A DNA stretch of 64,000 bases from positions 186,001 to 250,000 of the forward strand of contig NW_019028994.1 of NCBI RefSeq assembly GCF_002105155.1, read 5' to 3'. Positions 11,400 to 25,552 of this stretch are shown here, piece by piece. This DNA is from Lobosporangium transversale (taxonomy: Eukaryota > Mortierellomycota > Mortierellomycetes > Mortierellales > Mortierellaceae). The notes under the pieces are model-generated. The model did not search any database. It saw only the letters and a program-made list of their open reading frames with translations, and was not told the DNA's origin. Position 1 is the first letter of the stretch. Each line of letters opens with the position of its first letter. A program made the translations under genes and the position numbers.

Positions 11400-11990
11400 G
11401 CACGTCAAAATCAGCTTCAACTTCAAGGGACACTTCTTCTATTAAAATCAAGGACTGAAATATGAATTATTTTTTGCTTTACCTGAAGGAAAATGACATG
11501 ACGGTATTGGTTTGAAAGCTTCTCAAAGGTGGGCTTGATCATTCTGCATGGTCCACACCAAGTCTATTGGACCAACCGATACAGATACACAACGTAAAGA
11601 AACAAGAAGAAAAAAAAAAAAAAAAAAAAAAAAAAGAAAAAGAAAAAGAAAAGCCATTCATCAACATCAACACAAACCTCCTTTCCAATCACACAAATAA
11701 AAAAATTATATAAAAAAAAAAAAAAAAAAAAATCCAGATATTATGGGTCTATTAAACAAGTCCTTACAGCAGTAAAGTCGACAACAATCTACCAATGAAG
11801 CAACAAAATGAAGAATAAAAGACAATTAGCTTATTACGTTATAGTCAATACCTTTTTTTTTTTATTTTTATTTTTATTTTTTTTATAGAATAGCTACAGC
11901 TATTTCGATTAGACATACAAGCTTGCTGGGAAGAGCCTTGGAAATAGTATTTGTATAGTCCTCCTTGTTGGTGATTTCCTTGATTGGCAT
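10170..11990 (-). CDS. TXNL1: Thioredoxin-like protein with PITH domain (TXNL1 type)
   Basis: Seven exons (11990-11919, 11788-11768, 11563-11483, 11317-11265, 11117-10802, 10630-10588, 10459-10170) join in phase to 291 aa, close to human TXNL1. Residues 1-105 are a thioredoxin fold with the redox motif W-C-G-P-C (Cys34, Cys37). A Gly/Ser linker (S-G-S-S-S-G-S-S-S) leads to a PITH domain with [27 protein letters not shown] and L-T-F-I-G. Mammalian TXNL1 binds the 26S proteasome as a cytosolic/nuclear thiol reductase; the same role here is inference. One exon is only 21 nt. The introns hold striking homopolymers, including A32 at about 11368-11399 and a T27/A17 pair between the last two exons. 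Confidence 0.95.
11325..11360. repeat. 6-bp microsatellite in an intron
   Basis: A run of about six agcaaa units lies in an intron of the TXNL1-like gene just beside the A32 tract. Confidence 0.85.
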
Positions 11991-12935
11991 TGTGAATTGG
12001 ATTTGTTGATGGATGGAGTTTGGGTTGGAGGATTGAAAAGGATTGAAAAGGATTTAAAAGGATTAAGGATTAAGGATTAAAAAGAAAAAGAAAAAGAAAG
12101 AATTGCGCAGAACTAACAGAGATAAGCCCAGAAATCAAGGACGTGACGCGAATTTATTCTTTTTCAATTCACCTGACATCAATAATCTCCCCCACTCCCC
12201 CCCTCTCCCATTAACAATCAACCAATCAACCAATTAACAATTAGCCAATTGTTTGTAGTTGACGCGATTTCCTTTAATGATTGCAAATAACACGTCTCTC
12301 TCCAGCTTGGATCTTTTCACGCGAGAAAAAAAAAAAAAAAAAAAAAAAAAATTGACCAATGGTAACCCTTAAGTGAATGACGATAATGAATATGAATAAT
12401 GATGATGCAAATTGAGAACCATTCTGGGTGATGACCCTGCATTGGATTTTGGATTTTGGATTTTGGATTTTTTTCTTTTGTTTTTTCCCGTGGCGGAACT
12501 TGCTTTTTGTCACCGTCACCTCACATTTCGTAAACATATTTTTGCATAAAATGCAACTAAAAAGGCATACACATTACCAAAGGACATCGTCAGTCATTCT
12601 ATATAAATCTTTAAACGGTCTTCTTACATCTAATATAAATATATAATTAATCTTATTATTTGATTATTATTATTTTTTTTGTTTAATGACGAAAATTGTT
12701 CTGTTTAGGGTTTTTTTTAAAAAAAAAAGAGAGAGGAAAAACAATCATTATAAAACATAACGGTGGGAAGAGAAGCTATACATTAGGATATGAGGCAAAA
12801 GGAAAAAAAAAAAATATAGATAATAGTGCCTAATAATCCTTTTTGAGAAGAGGGAAGGGAATTTGATCATAACGGGGTTTTGACAAATTGTGAAAGATTA
12901 TATCTTGTCTATATTGATACATTAACACATCGATC
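11991..12935. other. Spacer upstream of the TXNL1-like gene
   Basis: Holds short direct repeats (aaggatt, about 12040-12085; accaatca-type, about 12216-12250; ggattttgg-type, about 12443-12470), an A run at about 12326-12350 and low-complexity AT-rich DNA. The TXNL1 promoter and the 3' UTR of the CRIB gene should be here. No gene recognised. Confidence 0.5.
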
Positions 12936-13642
12936 TTAAAACGCTACGGCCTCTGCCCCAGGACGGGTCGCATATCGTCCAACCTGGTCAGGCTATTGAA
13001 ATTGAACGGTTTCAAACAAGAAGGTCCAAGACAAATCAGAAGATGGTAAATTACAGTTTAGTGATAATGCCCAATTAAAATAAAAAAAGAAACGCGTAAA
13101 GAGGAAAAGAGATTACAAACTTACCCCGTTGTATACGTTTTCTCGGTTATCGGCCAGGACAGGAATGGTCTTGAGTGTAGGCATGGGTGAATTCATATCC
13201 AGTTTGAGGCAAGCAGCCACCTCCATCATTTGGTTCTTGATCTTGTTAGGCTGTAATTCACAAGTTACAAAATAAAGTGTATGAGTTACATGCAAGTCAA
13301 TAAATAAAGTAAATAGATCAATGATGCAAGTCTTTTTTAAAGAGCCTAGACTTTTTTTTTTTTTTTTTAGTGAAAATGGATAAATGGTTTCCGTCCTATT
13401 TGAATAGGGACTGCAAGTGATGAAGAGGGCGCCGGATATTGAGAATATCAAAATGGGATAGTGGGATCTTTTGGACCTTTCTTTGGTTTGAGTGACGGAG
13501 TAAAATTCAGGATAAATGGGAACTTTTTGCCTTTATAGTACTTACATCAATCTGCCCACTGCGAACCTCACCTGCACCGATATGGCCAGTATGCTACAGG
13601 ACAAATAATGCAATCATGAAAGAAAAGAAAAGAAAGAAGAAG

Positions 13643-13676
<34 letters not shown>

Positions 13677-14065
13677 TTAGGGATATAATAATTATTGACA
13701 AGCCATTGTGGCAAAGCGCTAGATAAATAAAGATCATAAAAAAGTCAAAAGGAAAGACTTACTCGGAAGTCTGAAGGAAGGCTGATCAAGTTCTTTGAAA
13801 TGACCTTGCGTTGTCCCCCGCTCTTGGGATCCATCTTGAGCAACAACATGATCTTTGATGATTTTCCCTTGGCTGGTGCAGGCTTTGTAGGTCTTGTGTT
13901 ATTGTTGTTCATCCGACTGTCCAAGGTGGCGAGAGTGTGTGATCGTGACTGATTATCTTGGTTTGAGGATGGGGAGTTGGGAAGAGGGGTATTGGGACCA
14001 ATCCCTTGCCATTTAGGATCCTTTGGCTTTTGGGTCTTTGATTGTTTTGAGAAAAGTGAACCCAT
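12936..14065 (-). CDS. Small CRIB-domain (Cdc42/Rac effector) protein
   Basis: Exons 14065-13763, 13593-13546, 13250-13125 and 12992-12936 join to 177 aa. The protein starts M-G-S-L-F-S-K, a plausible N-myristoylation signal. After a Ser/Pro/Asn-rich, probably disordered stretch comes a complete CRIB motif (I-S-L-P-S-D-F-R-H-T-G-H-I-G, residues about 94-107), split by an intron between Arg and His. CRIB motifs bind GTP-loaded Cdc42/Rac. No kinase or other domain follows; the rest is a short tail. It resembles small CRIB adaptors (SPEC- or RIC-like) in design, and a role in polarised growth is inference. An A30 tract lies in the first intron. Confidence 0.82.
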
Positions 14066-15788
14066 GATGGTTGAGTTTGTATAGCTATGAGGGGGTATTA
14101 GATTAGGTGGGTATGTTTATGAGACAGCAAAGTTGCTAGTAGTGTAAGATAGATGGTGTTGTTTTCTTTTAAAAGGAAAGAAAATAAGAAAAAAAAAAAA
14201 GCAAAATAAGAAACAGTAAAGGGCAAGGTGGTAGTAGAGAGTTAGCAAAAAAAAAAAAAAAAAAAAAAAAAAAGAAAGTCGAGGGTAATAAAAAAGCTAA
14301 AGAACAACAGTAGTGACAGTAATGTTCATCAAGAGAGCATACAATTCTTTTTGCTACTGCTTCTGTTGACTGTTGTGCTGCAAGGGTTTGTGGAGAGCAA
14401 GGGATGGCAGTAAAGCTGTTTGAAATACGTGTGCAAAATGACTCCTGTGAGTCGGGAAAACGTTGAAGCAAGGAAGGAGGAAAAAGGAGGAAGAGTGGAA
14501 AAGAGAAGGAGAAGATAATGACGATAGTCAGTATAAAAAAAAAGTGGCGAGTTGTTGAAAAAAAAGGGGAAGGAGGAAGATGAAGATGTAGAAAAGAAAG
14601 AAAGAAGAAAAGAGAGTAAAGTAAAAAAAGAAGAGAAGAAAGATAAAAAAGTTGCTTTTGCTTTTTTTTTTTTTTTAACCGACAACTGCAAAGATCGGTG
14701 CTTGTTCAAAAAGGCCCTTTTGTGTCTTTTTGTGTGCATACATGAGTGAATGTTGACAGCTTTTTTTATTTTGTTGCACAGTTTGTTTGTGTTTAGTCGG
14801 TCATTCAGTCATTCAGTCATTCAGTCAGTCAGTCAGTCAGTCAGTCAGTCAGTCCAACCTTGCCTGACAACGATCGTGCATCATCCTTCCCAATTGTCTA
14901 CACTATTTTATAGTTGAAATGCATTCAAATGCAATACAATCGAATACATAACCATGTAATAATCAAAAAGAAGAAGAAACAGAGAAAGCAGGCACACCCG
15001 TCGCAAATAAATAAAAAAAAAAAAAAAAGGGGGTAATGGAGTTAGCATTGAGCTGACAGGATAGGTGATTATGACGATGCTCTTTTTTTAACAAAAAATA
15101 GGAGGCGATACTGTGATCATCAGTGCTTTCTTGTGCAATCTCTAGTCATGGACCAGATGACCCCATGGACAACCATAATTATGCACAAACAGTCGGACAA
15201 AGAACATACCCATGGCCACACAACCTGTTACATCCGATGGTCTGTTCTCTTTCCAAAGAGTCTTCTGTCTCTGCTGTGCATGTCTCCCTTTTCTCAAGGG
15301 CTGAACCATGATATGAACAAGTTCCTCAAAAAGCTTGTCTTGCACACCCAGTTCCTGTTAGTCACATGTGGCCAATATATATATATATACTTTCTTCTTT
15401 TCTTTAAGGGAAAAAAAAAAAAAAAAAAAGCCAAAACGCGTTTCTTTATTTTGTTGTTGTAATCCGTAACTCTGGCCTATTTTAGCCTTTTCTAATATTC
15501 TTTGGCTATTACACACATTCTTGGTCTTGGTACTGCTGCACGCAAAGTAAAGTAGAGAGAATTTGCAACAATGTTTGTGATCTCTGTATCAGGCATACTG
15601 AAATACAATAGAGGCTTTGGCTTGTATACATTATATAAAACACAGTAGAACGGAAAAGGGACACGATCCTAAAGTTTAGTCTTCACACGAGGACACCGCA
15701 AGGAGATGATGTGCCCTCGTTCTCTGGCCTATTGATAATGATTCACCTATTACAGTCCTTAAAGGAATCTAACGGCTTGTTCCGATCT
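14066..15788. other. Long spacer between CRIB gene and ATG1 3' end
   Basis: Contains an A run (about 14249-14273), purine-rich DNA (about 14465-14640), a (TTCA/GTCA)n tract at 14800-14853 and another A run (about 15412-15429). Frames at 15123-15462 were examined on both strands and match nothing recognised. Confidence 0.5.
14800..14853. repeat. GTCA/TTCA tetranucleotide microsatellite
   Basis: Interleaved tcattcag units pass into pure tcag repeats. It is intergenic, upstream of the CRIB gene. Confidence 0.9.
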
Positions 15789-16250
15789 TCAGGTCCTGGC
15801 TCCTGCAATTCTCCTCTGAAGCAAGTTGAGTCGATTCTTTATCGATTGAATAACTGCATACATGATGATACGCAGTGATGATGCGAAAAAAAAAAAAAAA
15901 AAAAAAAAAAATATTGCATAAGCTTTCTTTCAAAAAAGTTTGGATGATGTATGAATACATGGTACTAAAATTAAAATAGTAAGAAGCATTACATTTGTTT
16001 AAAATTTCACGGTCATCCTCTTCAATAGCCTCGCTGCGCCCATCTTCACCAGCGCCGTCAAGGATAGCATGGAGCATCCATATAGATGTCTGATAAGATT
16101 TCTCGCTCTCACCATAGTCGTCATTAAGAAGTTCTTTCATGGCCGCTGCTTTACTCTATTCACCACGACAAAAAAAAAAAAAACAAAAAAAACAAAAAAA
16201 ACAAAAAAACAAAAAAAAAAGCAAATAAACAAAATAAATTATAATTAATT

Positions 16251-16294
<44 letters not shown>

Positions 16295-19200
16295 GTACAT
16301 GTCAGTACAGTTTAGAGAACAAGTTTATAGTATATTGTAATCAGTCAAGCAGGCAGGTAGATGGGTAGGTAAGACTACCAATAACCTACCAGTTCTAACG
16401 CCCGCTCATAAATAAGCTTCTCAATGACCACGCCGCTCTCCTCGCGATGATCAATTCCGGAACGAGCCTTGGCAGCCTCCGCCTTTTCGAGACACTCATT
16501 GAATCGATCTCGGATCCACTGAACCCCATTGTTGAGCCTTCGTGACGCTGGCTTAGATCCTGGACGCCTTTCTTCCCAGTAGCGTCGGGCAACGTCCATA
16601 CCGGACTGCAATAATGCAAGGGCTCGAAGATACAAGAAAAAGGCTTCCTCTGCCAAAATGCTATCCGCTGTGGGGCTATTGTCCTCAGAAGGAGAATATT
16701 CTAGTTCATCTAACGGACGAATGCCTTCCATTTTCGAATCCGCAAACTGTGATACCACATACGCCTTGTGGGCAGTGTCCTCAACAGCCTGAAGCACAGA
16801 TCCCTCCTCAGGAAACGACTCCTCATCAGTCCCACCCTTATTAGTGCTGTCCATGAACCCGATCAGCGACGTATTGCTCCTCCAAGAAGGCGGAGAGGAG
16901 GATGCGCCAAACAAGCGCATCGATGCCATCGAGATAGCTTTGGCCAGAGCAGACGTCCTGCCACTATCGCGCGGGCTACCTGATCTAGCGCTGTTGGGTG
17001 ATGACATCGGCTGGATCTGGCCTAATGATGGGCGGTGCAGGAGCTGAGCCGATTTCGACTCTTCTGGTGAAGGCGTTATTGGGAGCGCGAATGGAGGCGT
17101 CGTTGCGAAATAACTGGTGTTTGAAGGCGGTGACTGAGATGAAGACGAGTATGGAAATGGTGGTGGCGGTGTCCTGTATTGTGTAGCCAGAGATGTGGGA
17201 ATTGGTGGTGAGAGTGTATTTATTTGACCAGCCCCAGTCTTGGATCGTGTTGAGTTCGATGTAGGGGGTCCTGCCACCTCTGTCAGAGATTCAATTCATA
17301 AAACATAGTATGAGCATAATCTAGCACTGAATACTTTTTTTTAAAAAAAAAAATAAAAATAAAATAGTTCAAGAGATCAAGTTAAAATTCACACCTACCG
17401 TCTGCTAGAACGTTGAGCTCCACTGCTCGCTTCTCGACTACAACGTAATCCTTGTCCAGAAGCGCGTCATCGTCTGGTGTACTATATCGGCGTGGTCCAT
17501 CTGGTACACCTACCAGGGTGCTACGTCGATAAGGTTGTGATAATGGATGGGCTGTTGCCGCTCTATTTGCGACCTCTGAGCCGATATCCATTGATTTCAT
17601 ACGGCGAGCGGATACATTGGTTGGTCCTGAGCTAGGTTGGGTTTGGTAGTCTGCAGGGAAGGACTGTATCTTGGGTGAAGATATTGGGAGTTGAAGTGGC
17701 GGTCGACTTTCTGGAAGGGCGGATGGTGATCCACTTTTCAAAGACCTTGACCGCGAATGTGATCGAAACTCTGTCGCCCTTTCAGATTGCTCTCTGCTTC
17801 CCGATGGGATAGTAATTGGCTTTTTGTCCCCTCTTTCCCTATGGCCTATATCCGGTGAATAACGAGACGGATCAAGAGTCATTGGTCGCCTACTCGAATC
17901 GGTGGATGCTGATTCAACTCTTGAATAGTCCTGAGCCGAAGAACTGCTTTGTGTAGATCTCGACCTATTACGGGCAGCTAGATTCGACACCGTAGGGTTC
18001 ATGAAGAACTCTTCAAAGGAGATCCTCTCCACCGGATTGCGCTTCAATAGCTGTCGGATCAAGTCCTTGATATCCTCAGTTATTGGAGCCATCGATTGAT
18101 TGTTCTGTTGTGAAGGAGATGATCCTGCTCTATTATCTGTCAAGGTTTCACCTGGAAACGTGATCACGTCCTGAGCTTTCTCTATTCTTTTAAGCAACTC
18201 AACATGGTTTTGTGCCCTGAATGGCGGCTTTCCTGTACACATTTCGTACAAGACTGTTCCCACACTCCATAGATCTGCCTTGGCATCATATTTTTCATAG
18301 CGGAGAATTTCTGGAGCCATATAAAGGGGTGAGCCACATAGTGTTTCAGCAAGACTAAGATGAGGTAACGAGCGTGCAAAGCCAAAATCTGCTACTTTCA
18401 ATATAGGGAGCCCATATCCACTGCCTTCTTTGCTATTACTTGGAGGATGAAGGAGGAGATTCTAATAGAGTGCAAAAACAAGTCATGTCTTTAGTATCGC
18501 TATCCCATGGTCCATTCTACTTGTCCATATTACATCAAAACGCTGTATTCTGTACCTGAGGCTTCAGGTCTCGGTGAATAAGGTTTTTTGAACGGAGGAA
18601 CTCCAGAGCAGAAGCTATAATGGGATGCACACAATTTTGTCAGTTTTGTGGTAAAAAATTTAACCCCTGTGACACAGATCCCTGTATGGTAAACAATGAT
18701 GGTTTACTGACCCAGCTGCTTCAGGAAATGACGCACCACTACTTCATGTAGGCCACCGCCAGGTGGAGGAGGAAGCGAGGGTGGTCCATCACCTCTTCTT
18801 TTGATATACTGTGATAGATCACCTTGTGAGCAGTACTCCATGACAAGATGGATATGTGACTCCGTTTCCTAACCATGCAAGCCCACAGTGGATTTATTAA
18901 GGTTCAATCGTTGCATCCCCTTCATTATGCATAGATGACAGTAATGGCAAGACACAATTCATTCCTTACCTTGCAATCAACAAGAGCCACGATATGGTCA
19001 TGACGAATGCCTTTCAGAATATTGATCTCGCTTGCCAGGTTCTCAAGCAGCTTCTTTGTCAGTTTGGAGCGGAGGACTGACTTGATAGCAACCAGCTCTT
19101 TCGTCACCTACATGAAGGAAGAAAAAATAAATAAATAAGCCCAGTAAAAAAGCAGAGTGTCAGTCAACAATAATGATCTTTTCCTTGGCAACTCTCTTGT

Positions 19201-19395
19201 CCACGAAGCTCTCTTTAATGTGGAACAAATTGGGTGTGCCCCATAAAAAAAAAAATGCTCATATCGTCCCCAGTGTAAGCGACTCACTCTATGATGGCCC
19301 TTGTAAACGGTGGCAAAAGACCCCCGACCAATTTCCTGCTCCACAATATAGTCGCCGACCTGTATTGTCTCTTGCATGGGCTTGGCAGATGCCAT
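15789..19395 (-). CDS. ATG1: Autophagy-initiating Ser/Thr kinase Atg1/ULK
   Basis: Eight exons (19395-19288, 19107-18970, 18868-18712, 18614-18556, 18461-17399, 17279-16390, 16155-15993, 15853-15789) join in phase to 880 aa. The N-terminal kinase domain has [11 protein letters not shown], catalytic Lys45 (V-A-I-K), H-R-D at 148-150, D-F-G at 179-181 and [11 protein letters not shown] Ser/Pro-rich linker contains the Atg1 signature D-Y-V-V-V-E-K-R, and the C-terminus has a helical region ([16 protein letters not shown]) matching the Atg13-binding MIT domain. The kinase starts autophagosome formation with Atg13/Atg17 under TOR control. Length is normal for fungi. The intron 16389-16156 carries an A41 run on +. 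Confidence 0.97.
16252..16292. repeat. Poly-A run of 41 in an ATG1 intron
   Basis: The longest homopolymer noticed in the window. It lies in a minus-strand gene, so it is poly-U in the pre-mRNA. An AAAAC-type microsatellite (about 16170-16220) sits between it and the splice acceptor. Confidence 0.95.
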
Positions 19396-19680
19396 GGCGA
19401 GAATATGACAATGACTGAGGTCTTTTTGGCGAAAAAGGTCAAGTTGAGAAGGTGTGTCTTTATGCTCTTTTAATGAATGCTACAATCCAAAGGGTGTCAG
19501 CATTTATTGAGACTGGATTTGCTAAAAGACCAAAAAAAGAAAAGAAAAGAAAAAAAAGCGTGGCCCCCTATTCTTTTTTGACGCAGAGTGGGTATGGTGA
19601 ATATGAACTTGTAGTAAAGTGCGAGTCTGCGAATAAATGATAAGAAAAAAAGAGAGACAAGGAGGGGGAGAGAAACAGAG

Positions 19681-19716
19681 GGAGACGGAGACGGAGACGG
19701 AGAGGGAGAGGGAGAG
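19681..19716. repeat. GGAGAC/GGAGAG hexanucleotide repeat
   Basis: About six purine-only units upstream of ATG1 (polypyrimidine on the ATG1 strand). Confidence 0.85.
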
Positions 19717-20419
19717 AGGAGAGTTGCTTTATGTTTTAAGGTATAGATAGATAGGACGAGATGTGGAATGACAAAGATGAAGGGAAAGATGAATAAGAGC
19801 TTCATGCATAGAATGAATGAAGCATTCTGCCGCAGACTCTTGTCTTTTTAGTGACTGCGCGTCGTATTCAAAGTTGAGAAGCTCTTTAAGAGTGTGTTCC
19901 CAAGTAAAATGCATCGCATCACGTGGAGTAGAGCGCAAGACCCAAAGTCTTATGACAAATAGACAAGAGTGCCCAAAATAAAATGTCTCTGAATCAGCCT
20001 CTGTTAGGAGGTAGTGGAAGAGATAAGCATTCCAACCCTGAGACGGAAGGTATATATATTCATGTCATCTTATTTATTCAACATTACGATTGATAGACAA
20101 AGAGATTAGAAATAGAAATATTGTCTAATCAGCTGACAATAGGTGAAGGCCATATCTTCATGCTTCTACGCGTGTTTGTAGTCTTCGTTAACCAGACTCG
20201 CTTTCATTCCAAATAAGAGATTGCATTATTCAAAATATTTTTCATCTAGCCTGAAAAAGAGAAAAAAAGAAACTTTACGCTCAGAAATACATGAAGCAAT
20301 AAAGATCAGCCAATTGGCGGGCGCCTTCATTGGCGATCAAAAAAAGAAAAAAAAAAAAGTGTTGAAGTCTGCATTTGTTCGGCAACCTTGGGCAGCATTT
20401 AAACTCTCTAGATAAATAC

Positions 20420-20453
<34 letters not shown>

Positions 20454-21333
20454 CACACTCATATAGAAAGCGGATGCACCTTTTTATTTTTAATGCTTCT
20501 CTGCCTTTATTACCATGGATGGTGACGAAAATAAAGTTCATTAGAAGGATGTAGTGGCCATGACCTTCAGCAAATGAGGCGAAACAGGGTGTCCGTGGGT
20601 TTTCTACGCTTTCATTGGTGGCTGTTTAAAAAAAATTAAAAAAATAAATCCTATTTCTGTTACACTTATTTTTGGAACGGGTTCACTGGTGCAGAGGTTT
20701 AGGTCCAGAGCGGGGTTCCGTGGAAAAGAAATTCCTTCTCCATAGAATGATTACCTTACACTACGCAGTCGATGCCACTGGAGAGGGGGAGGAGAAAGTG
20801 TTGGATACTACTCACAATTATACTCATAATTCCCCTGTCCTGTCTAGTGAAGCGTAGGGGGGAAGCAGGAAGCATCAGATTTTCAGTGTTGTATTACGAA
20901 TGCGTGGTGCTGCATCAGTGGGGAGTAAAATAAGGAGGGTTGGTCGCAGAAAATTCGTCCCGTCTGCAACCTCTATAGAAACCCTCCCCTATCCGAACAG
21001 GCCTCACCGCAAGAAAACCCCTGAGAGAAAAAGGAAAAAAAAGGGAAAAAAGTACGATTGACCCACAGGCGCCTTCTTACTCTCATTTATCTATATTGTA
21101 GCATATCTTTCAAACCCAAGCTCGTGTCATACTTCTTCCTTTCAACAAGGATGAACAGGAACCAAGGGCACACACTGTTTGATTTGGTCATCTCCTTGAA
21201 ATATTTTAGAGAGTGATTCAAGGTGGCTGGTTGGTTAGTTTTGAAGGGGCATGCGTGTGAAGAACAAAAATGTTGGCAATTATTTTGAATACGCCCAATA
21301 ATAATTGAATGAATTGCGCACTGTAGAAAAGCA

Positions 21334-21341
21334 TATAAAAG
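21334..21341 (+). promoter_or_regulatory. TATA box of GFA1 copy 1
   Basis: TATAAAAG-type sequence about 170 bases upstream of the GFA1 start codon, followed by a pyrimidine-rich leader. Position and sequence fit a core promoter; not proven. Confidence 0.5.
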
Positions 21342-21510
21342 GAAGGCCTAATCTCTGCTTCTCATCTGTTCTTTTTCCACTCCAATTCATTCCATCCTAC
21401 CTCCAAACGTTCATTTCCTCATCTCAACCTTTTTCCTAGTAACTTCCCTTAATCTTTCTTCCTTTCCACAACAACACAACCACTCGATTTTTTTTTGTAT
21501 ACCCTCCGAC

Positions 21511-24233
<2,723 letters not shown>

Positions 24234-24508
24234 ATCTGAATCACGCTTCTCGTAGTAGTAATATCACTCATGTCTTTATAGACTTTTGTACAAATATCCT
24301 CCAAAACATTAAAGAAATTTGACCAACAATCACGTTGATACCCTTTTTTGCTTTGATAACGAGATGGAGCTTTAAATCAAATTGACTATTAAAAAGATGT
24401 ATCTATAGAAATCAATGTTCTGATACTTGGCATCAATGAATTAATTTATCATAACCTGGGCCAGCCAGGACAATACATTTAAACATATGCAAAGTTGGTT
24501 TGCAGTCT
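24234..24508. other. 3' flank of GFA1 copy 1
   Basis: Unrelated to the 3' flank of the second GFA1 copy: similarity stops within a few bases after the stop codon. Contains the putative 3' UTR. Confidence 0.6.
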
Positions 24509-24541
24509 GCCCTCAAGAAGCGGGCCAAAATGGCCTGCTTG
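24509..24541 (+). repeat. Left terminal inverted repeat
   Basis: Begins GCCCTCAAGAAGCGGGCCA and matches the reverse complement of 25520-25552 except for the AT-only core and one C/T change. Confidence 0.85.
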
Positions 24542-24849
24542 TTAATGGAATTTGTTGAGTCTATTTGATTCAGTCAAATAAACAAAAAAGATTTCACAAA
24601 GATCATGTTTTTCATTTACAGAGGTTTATGAAGTCCTTCAGGCCAAGACATTGACAAGGCAAGTGTCAACTACATTTGGCAATTCTCTTGAATTAATCTC
24701 TAGAGAGTTTTGTGTATTAGTCAGCGATACTTTGACTCGTAACTATTTAAGATGTAGATGTGAATCGAAGCCTATTACTATCCTTGTTCCAATAAACCCT
24801 AAAGAACCATATGGAAAACTCAATGAACGGTGGAATGAACCCAGTCAAT

Positions 24850-25110
24850 AATGAAGAGGGCTCGGGGGGAGGGCTTCTCTTGCTGCGTGACATGGTGAAT
24901 AATAACCCTTTTACAGCTGCGTACGGCTCAAAGACGGACACCTAGGATCGGATCGCAAATAACCTCAAGATTCATGATCAGGAGGCTGCTAGACGAAATG
25001 AAGCGCCAATGTTTGAAGGAGTCACTGCAAAAACTTGCGAGGAAAGATGGGTTGTTTTATTTCAGAAACATAAGGACCGCGTATCGCAAATGTACTCTCT
25101 TCCACTCCTT
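24850..25110 (+). pseudogene. Broken SANT/Myb-like DNA-binding domain gene
   Basis: Reads L-L-R-D-M-V-N-N-N-P-F-T-A-A-Y-G, then a TAG at 24943-24945 where such domains usually have Trp, then D-R-I-A-N-N-L and, near 25035-25090, C-E-E-R-W-V-V-L-F-Q-K-H-K. Spaced aromatic and basic residues fit the trihelix/SANT-like domains seen in fungal mobile elements. No complete frame extends to either side. An acidic/basic frame on the opposite strand (about 25245-25400) has unclear relation. Confidence 0.55.
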
Positions 25111-25519
25111 GTTTTCATTATATCCGGCATACGAAATGCGACAATAGTACGTAAAAGCGCATGTTGATCAAAATGAAATTGTTAAAGCTGCTAAAGTCAA
25201 AGCTTAAGTTGAGTAAAAAAAAAAAAAAAAAGAGTGGATTCTCTATTGCCAGGTCCTGAACATCGTTTTCCTCTTCTTCCTCTTCCTCTCTCTCTCTTCG
25301 TCCCCCGCTCTTTCTTCATCTTCTTCCATACCAACTTCAGGGGCATCTTCAAGATCTACTTTTTCACGAGCGATAAGCTCTTCTATTAGCAATGCAAAAC
25401 TCAAGACCCAGACAAAACTGAAATAAGTACAATAAGGTAAGTGATAAAAGTATAAGTGAATAAGTGGAATAAATGGAATAAGGGAATGAAAGAACAATAG
25501 GATTTACAAACTCTCTTAG

Positions 25520-25552
25520 CAAGCGGGCCAAAATGGCCCGCTTCTTGAGGGC
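25520..25552 (-). repeat. Right terminal inverted repeat
   Basis: Reverse complement begins GCCCTCAAGAAGCGGGCCA, pairing with 24509-24541. Confidence 0.85.

Larger units (their letters stand above)
19396..21510. other. Divergent promoter region between ATG1 and GFA1 copy 1
   Basis: Contains a GGAGAC repeat (19681-19716), an A run at about 20422-20451 and a likely TATA box for GFA1 near 21334. Frames near 20672-20857 show no recognisable product. The 150 bases before the GFA1 ATG are pyrimidine-rich, as expected for a fungal leader. Confidence 0.55.
24509..25552. mobile_element. About 1.04-kb TIR element with a dead SANT/Myb-like gene
   Basis: Ends in 33-base inverted repeats at 24509-24541 and 25520-25552, both starting GCCCTCAAGAAGCGGGCCA. 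Inside, a degraded SANT/Myb-like DNA-binding gene is present. Each TIR itself contains an almost palindromic core (AAGCGGGCCA / TGGCCCGCTT), and the central AAAA lies in the same + orientation in both copies. No target-site duplication or transposase is visible. Length and structure fit a non-autonomous or degenerate cut-and-paste element; Myb/SANT-like proteins occur in PIF/Harbinger elements, but the superfamily is not proven. Confidence 0.7.

Noticed and set aside
16293-16320. Small hairpin (AACTGTAC / GTACAGTT) in an ATG1 intron
   Set aside because: Eight-base stem with a six-base loop; no known element, possibly chance.
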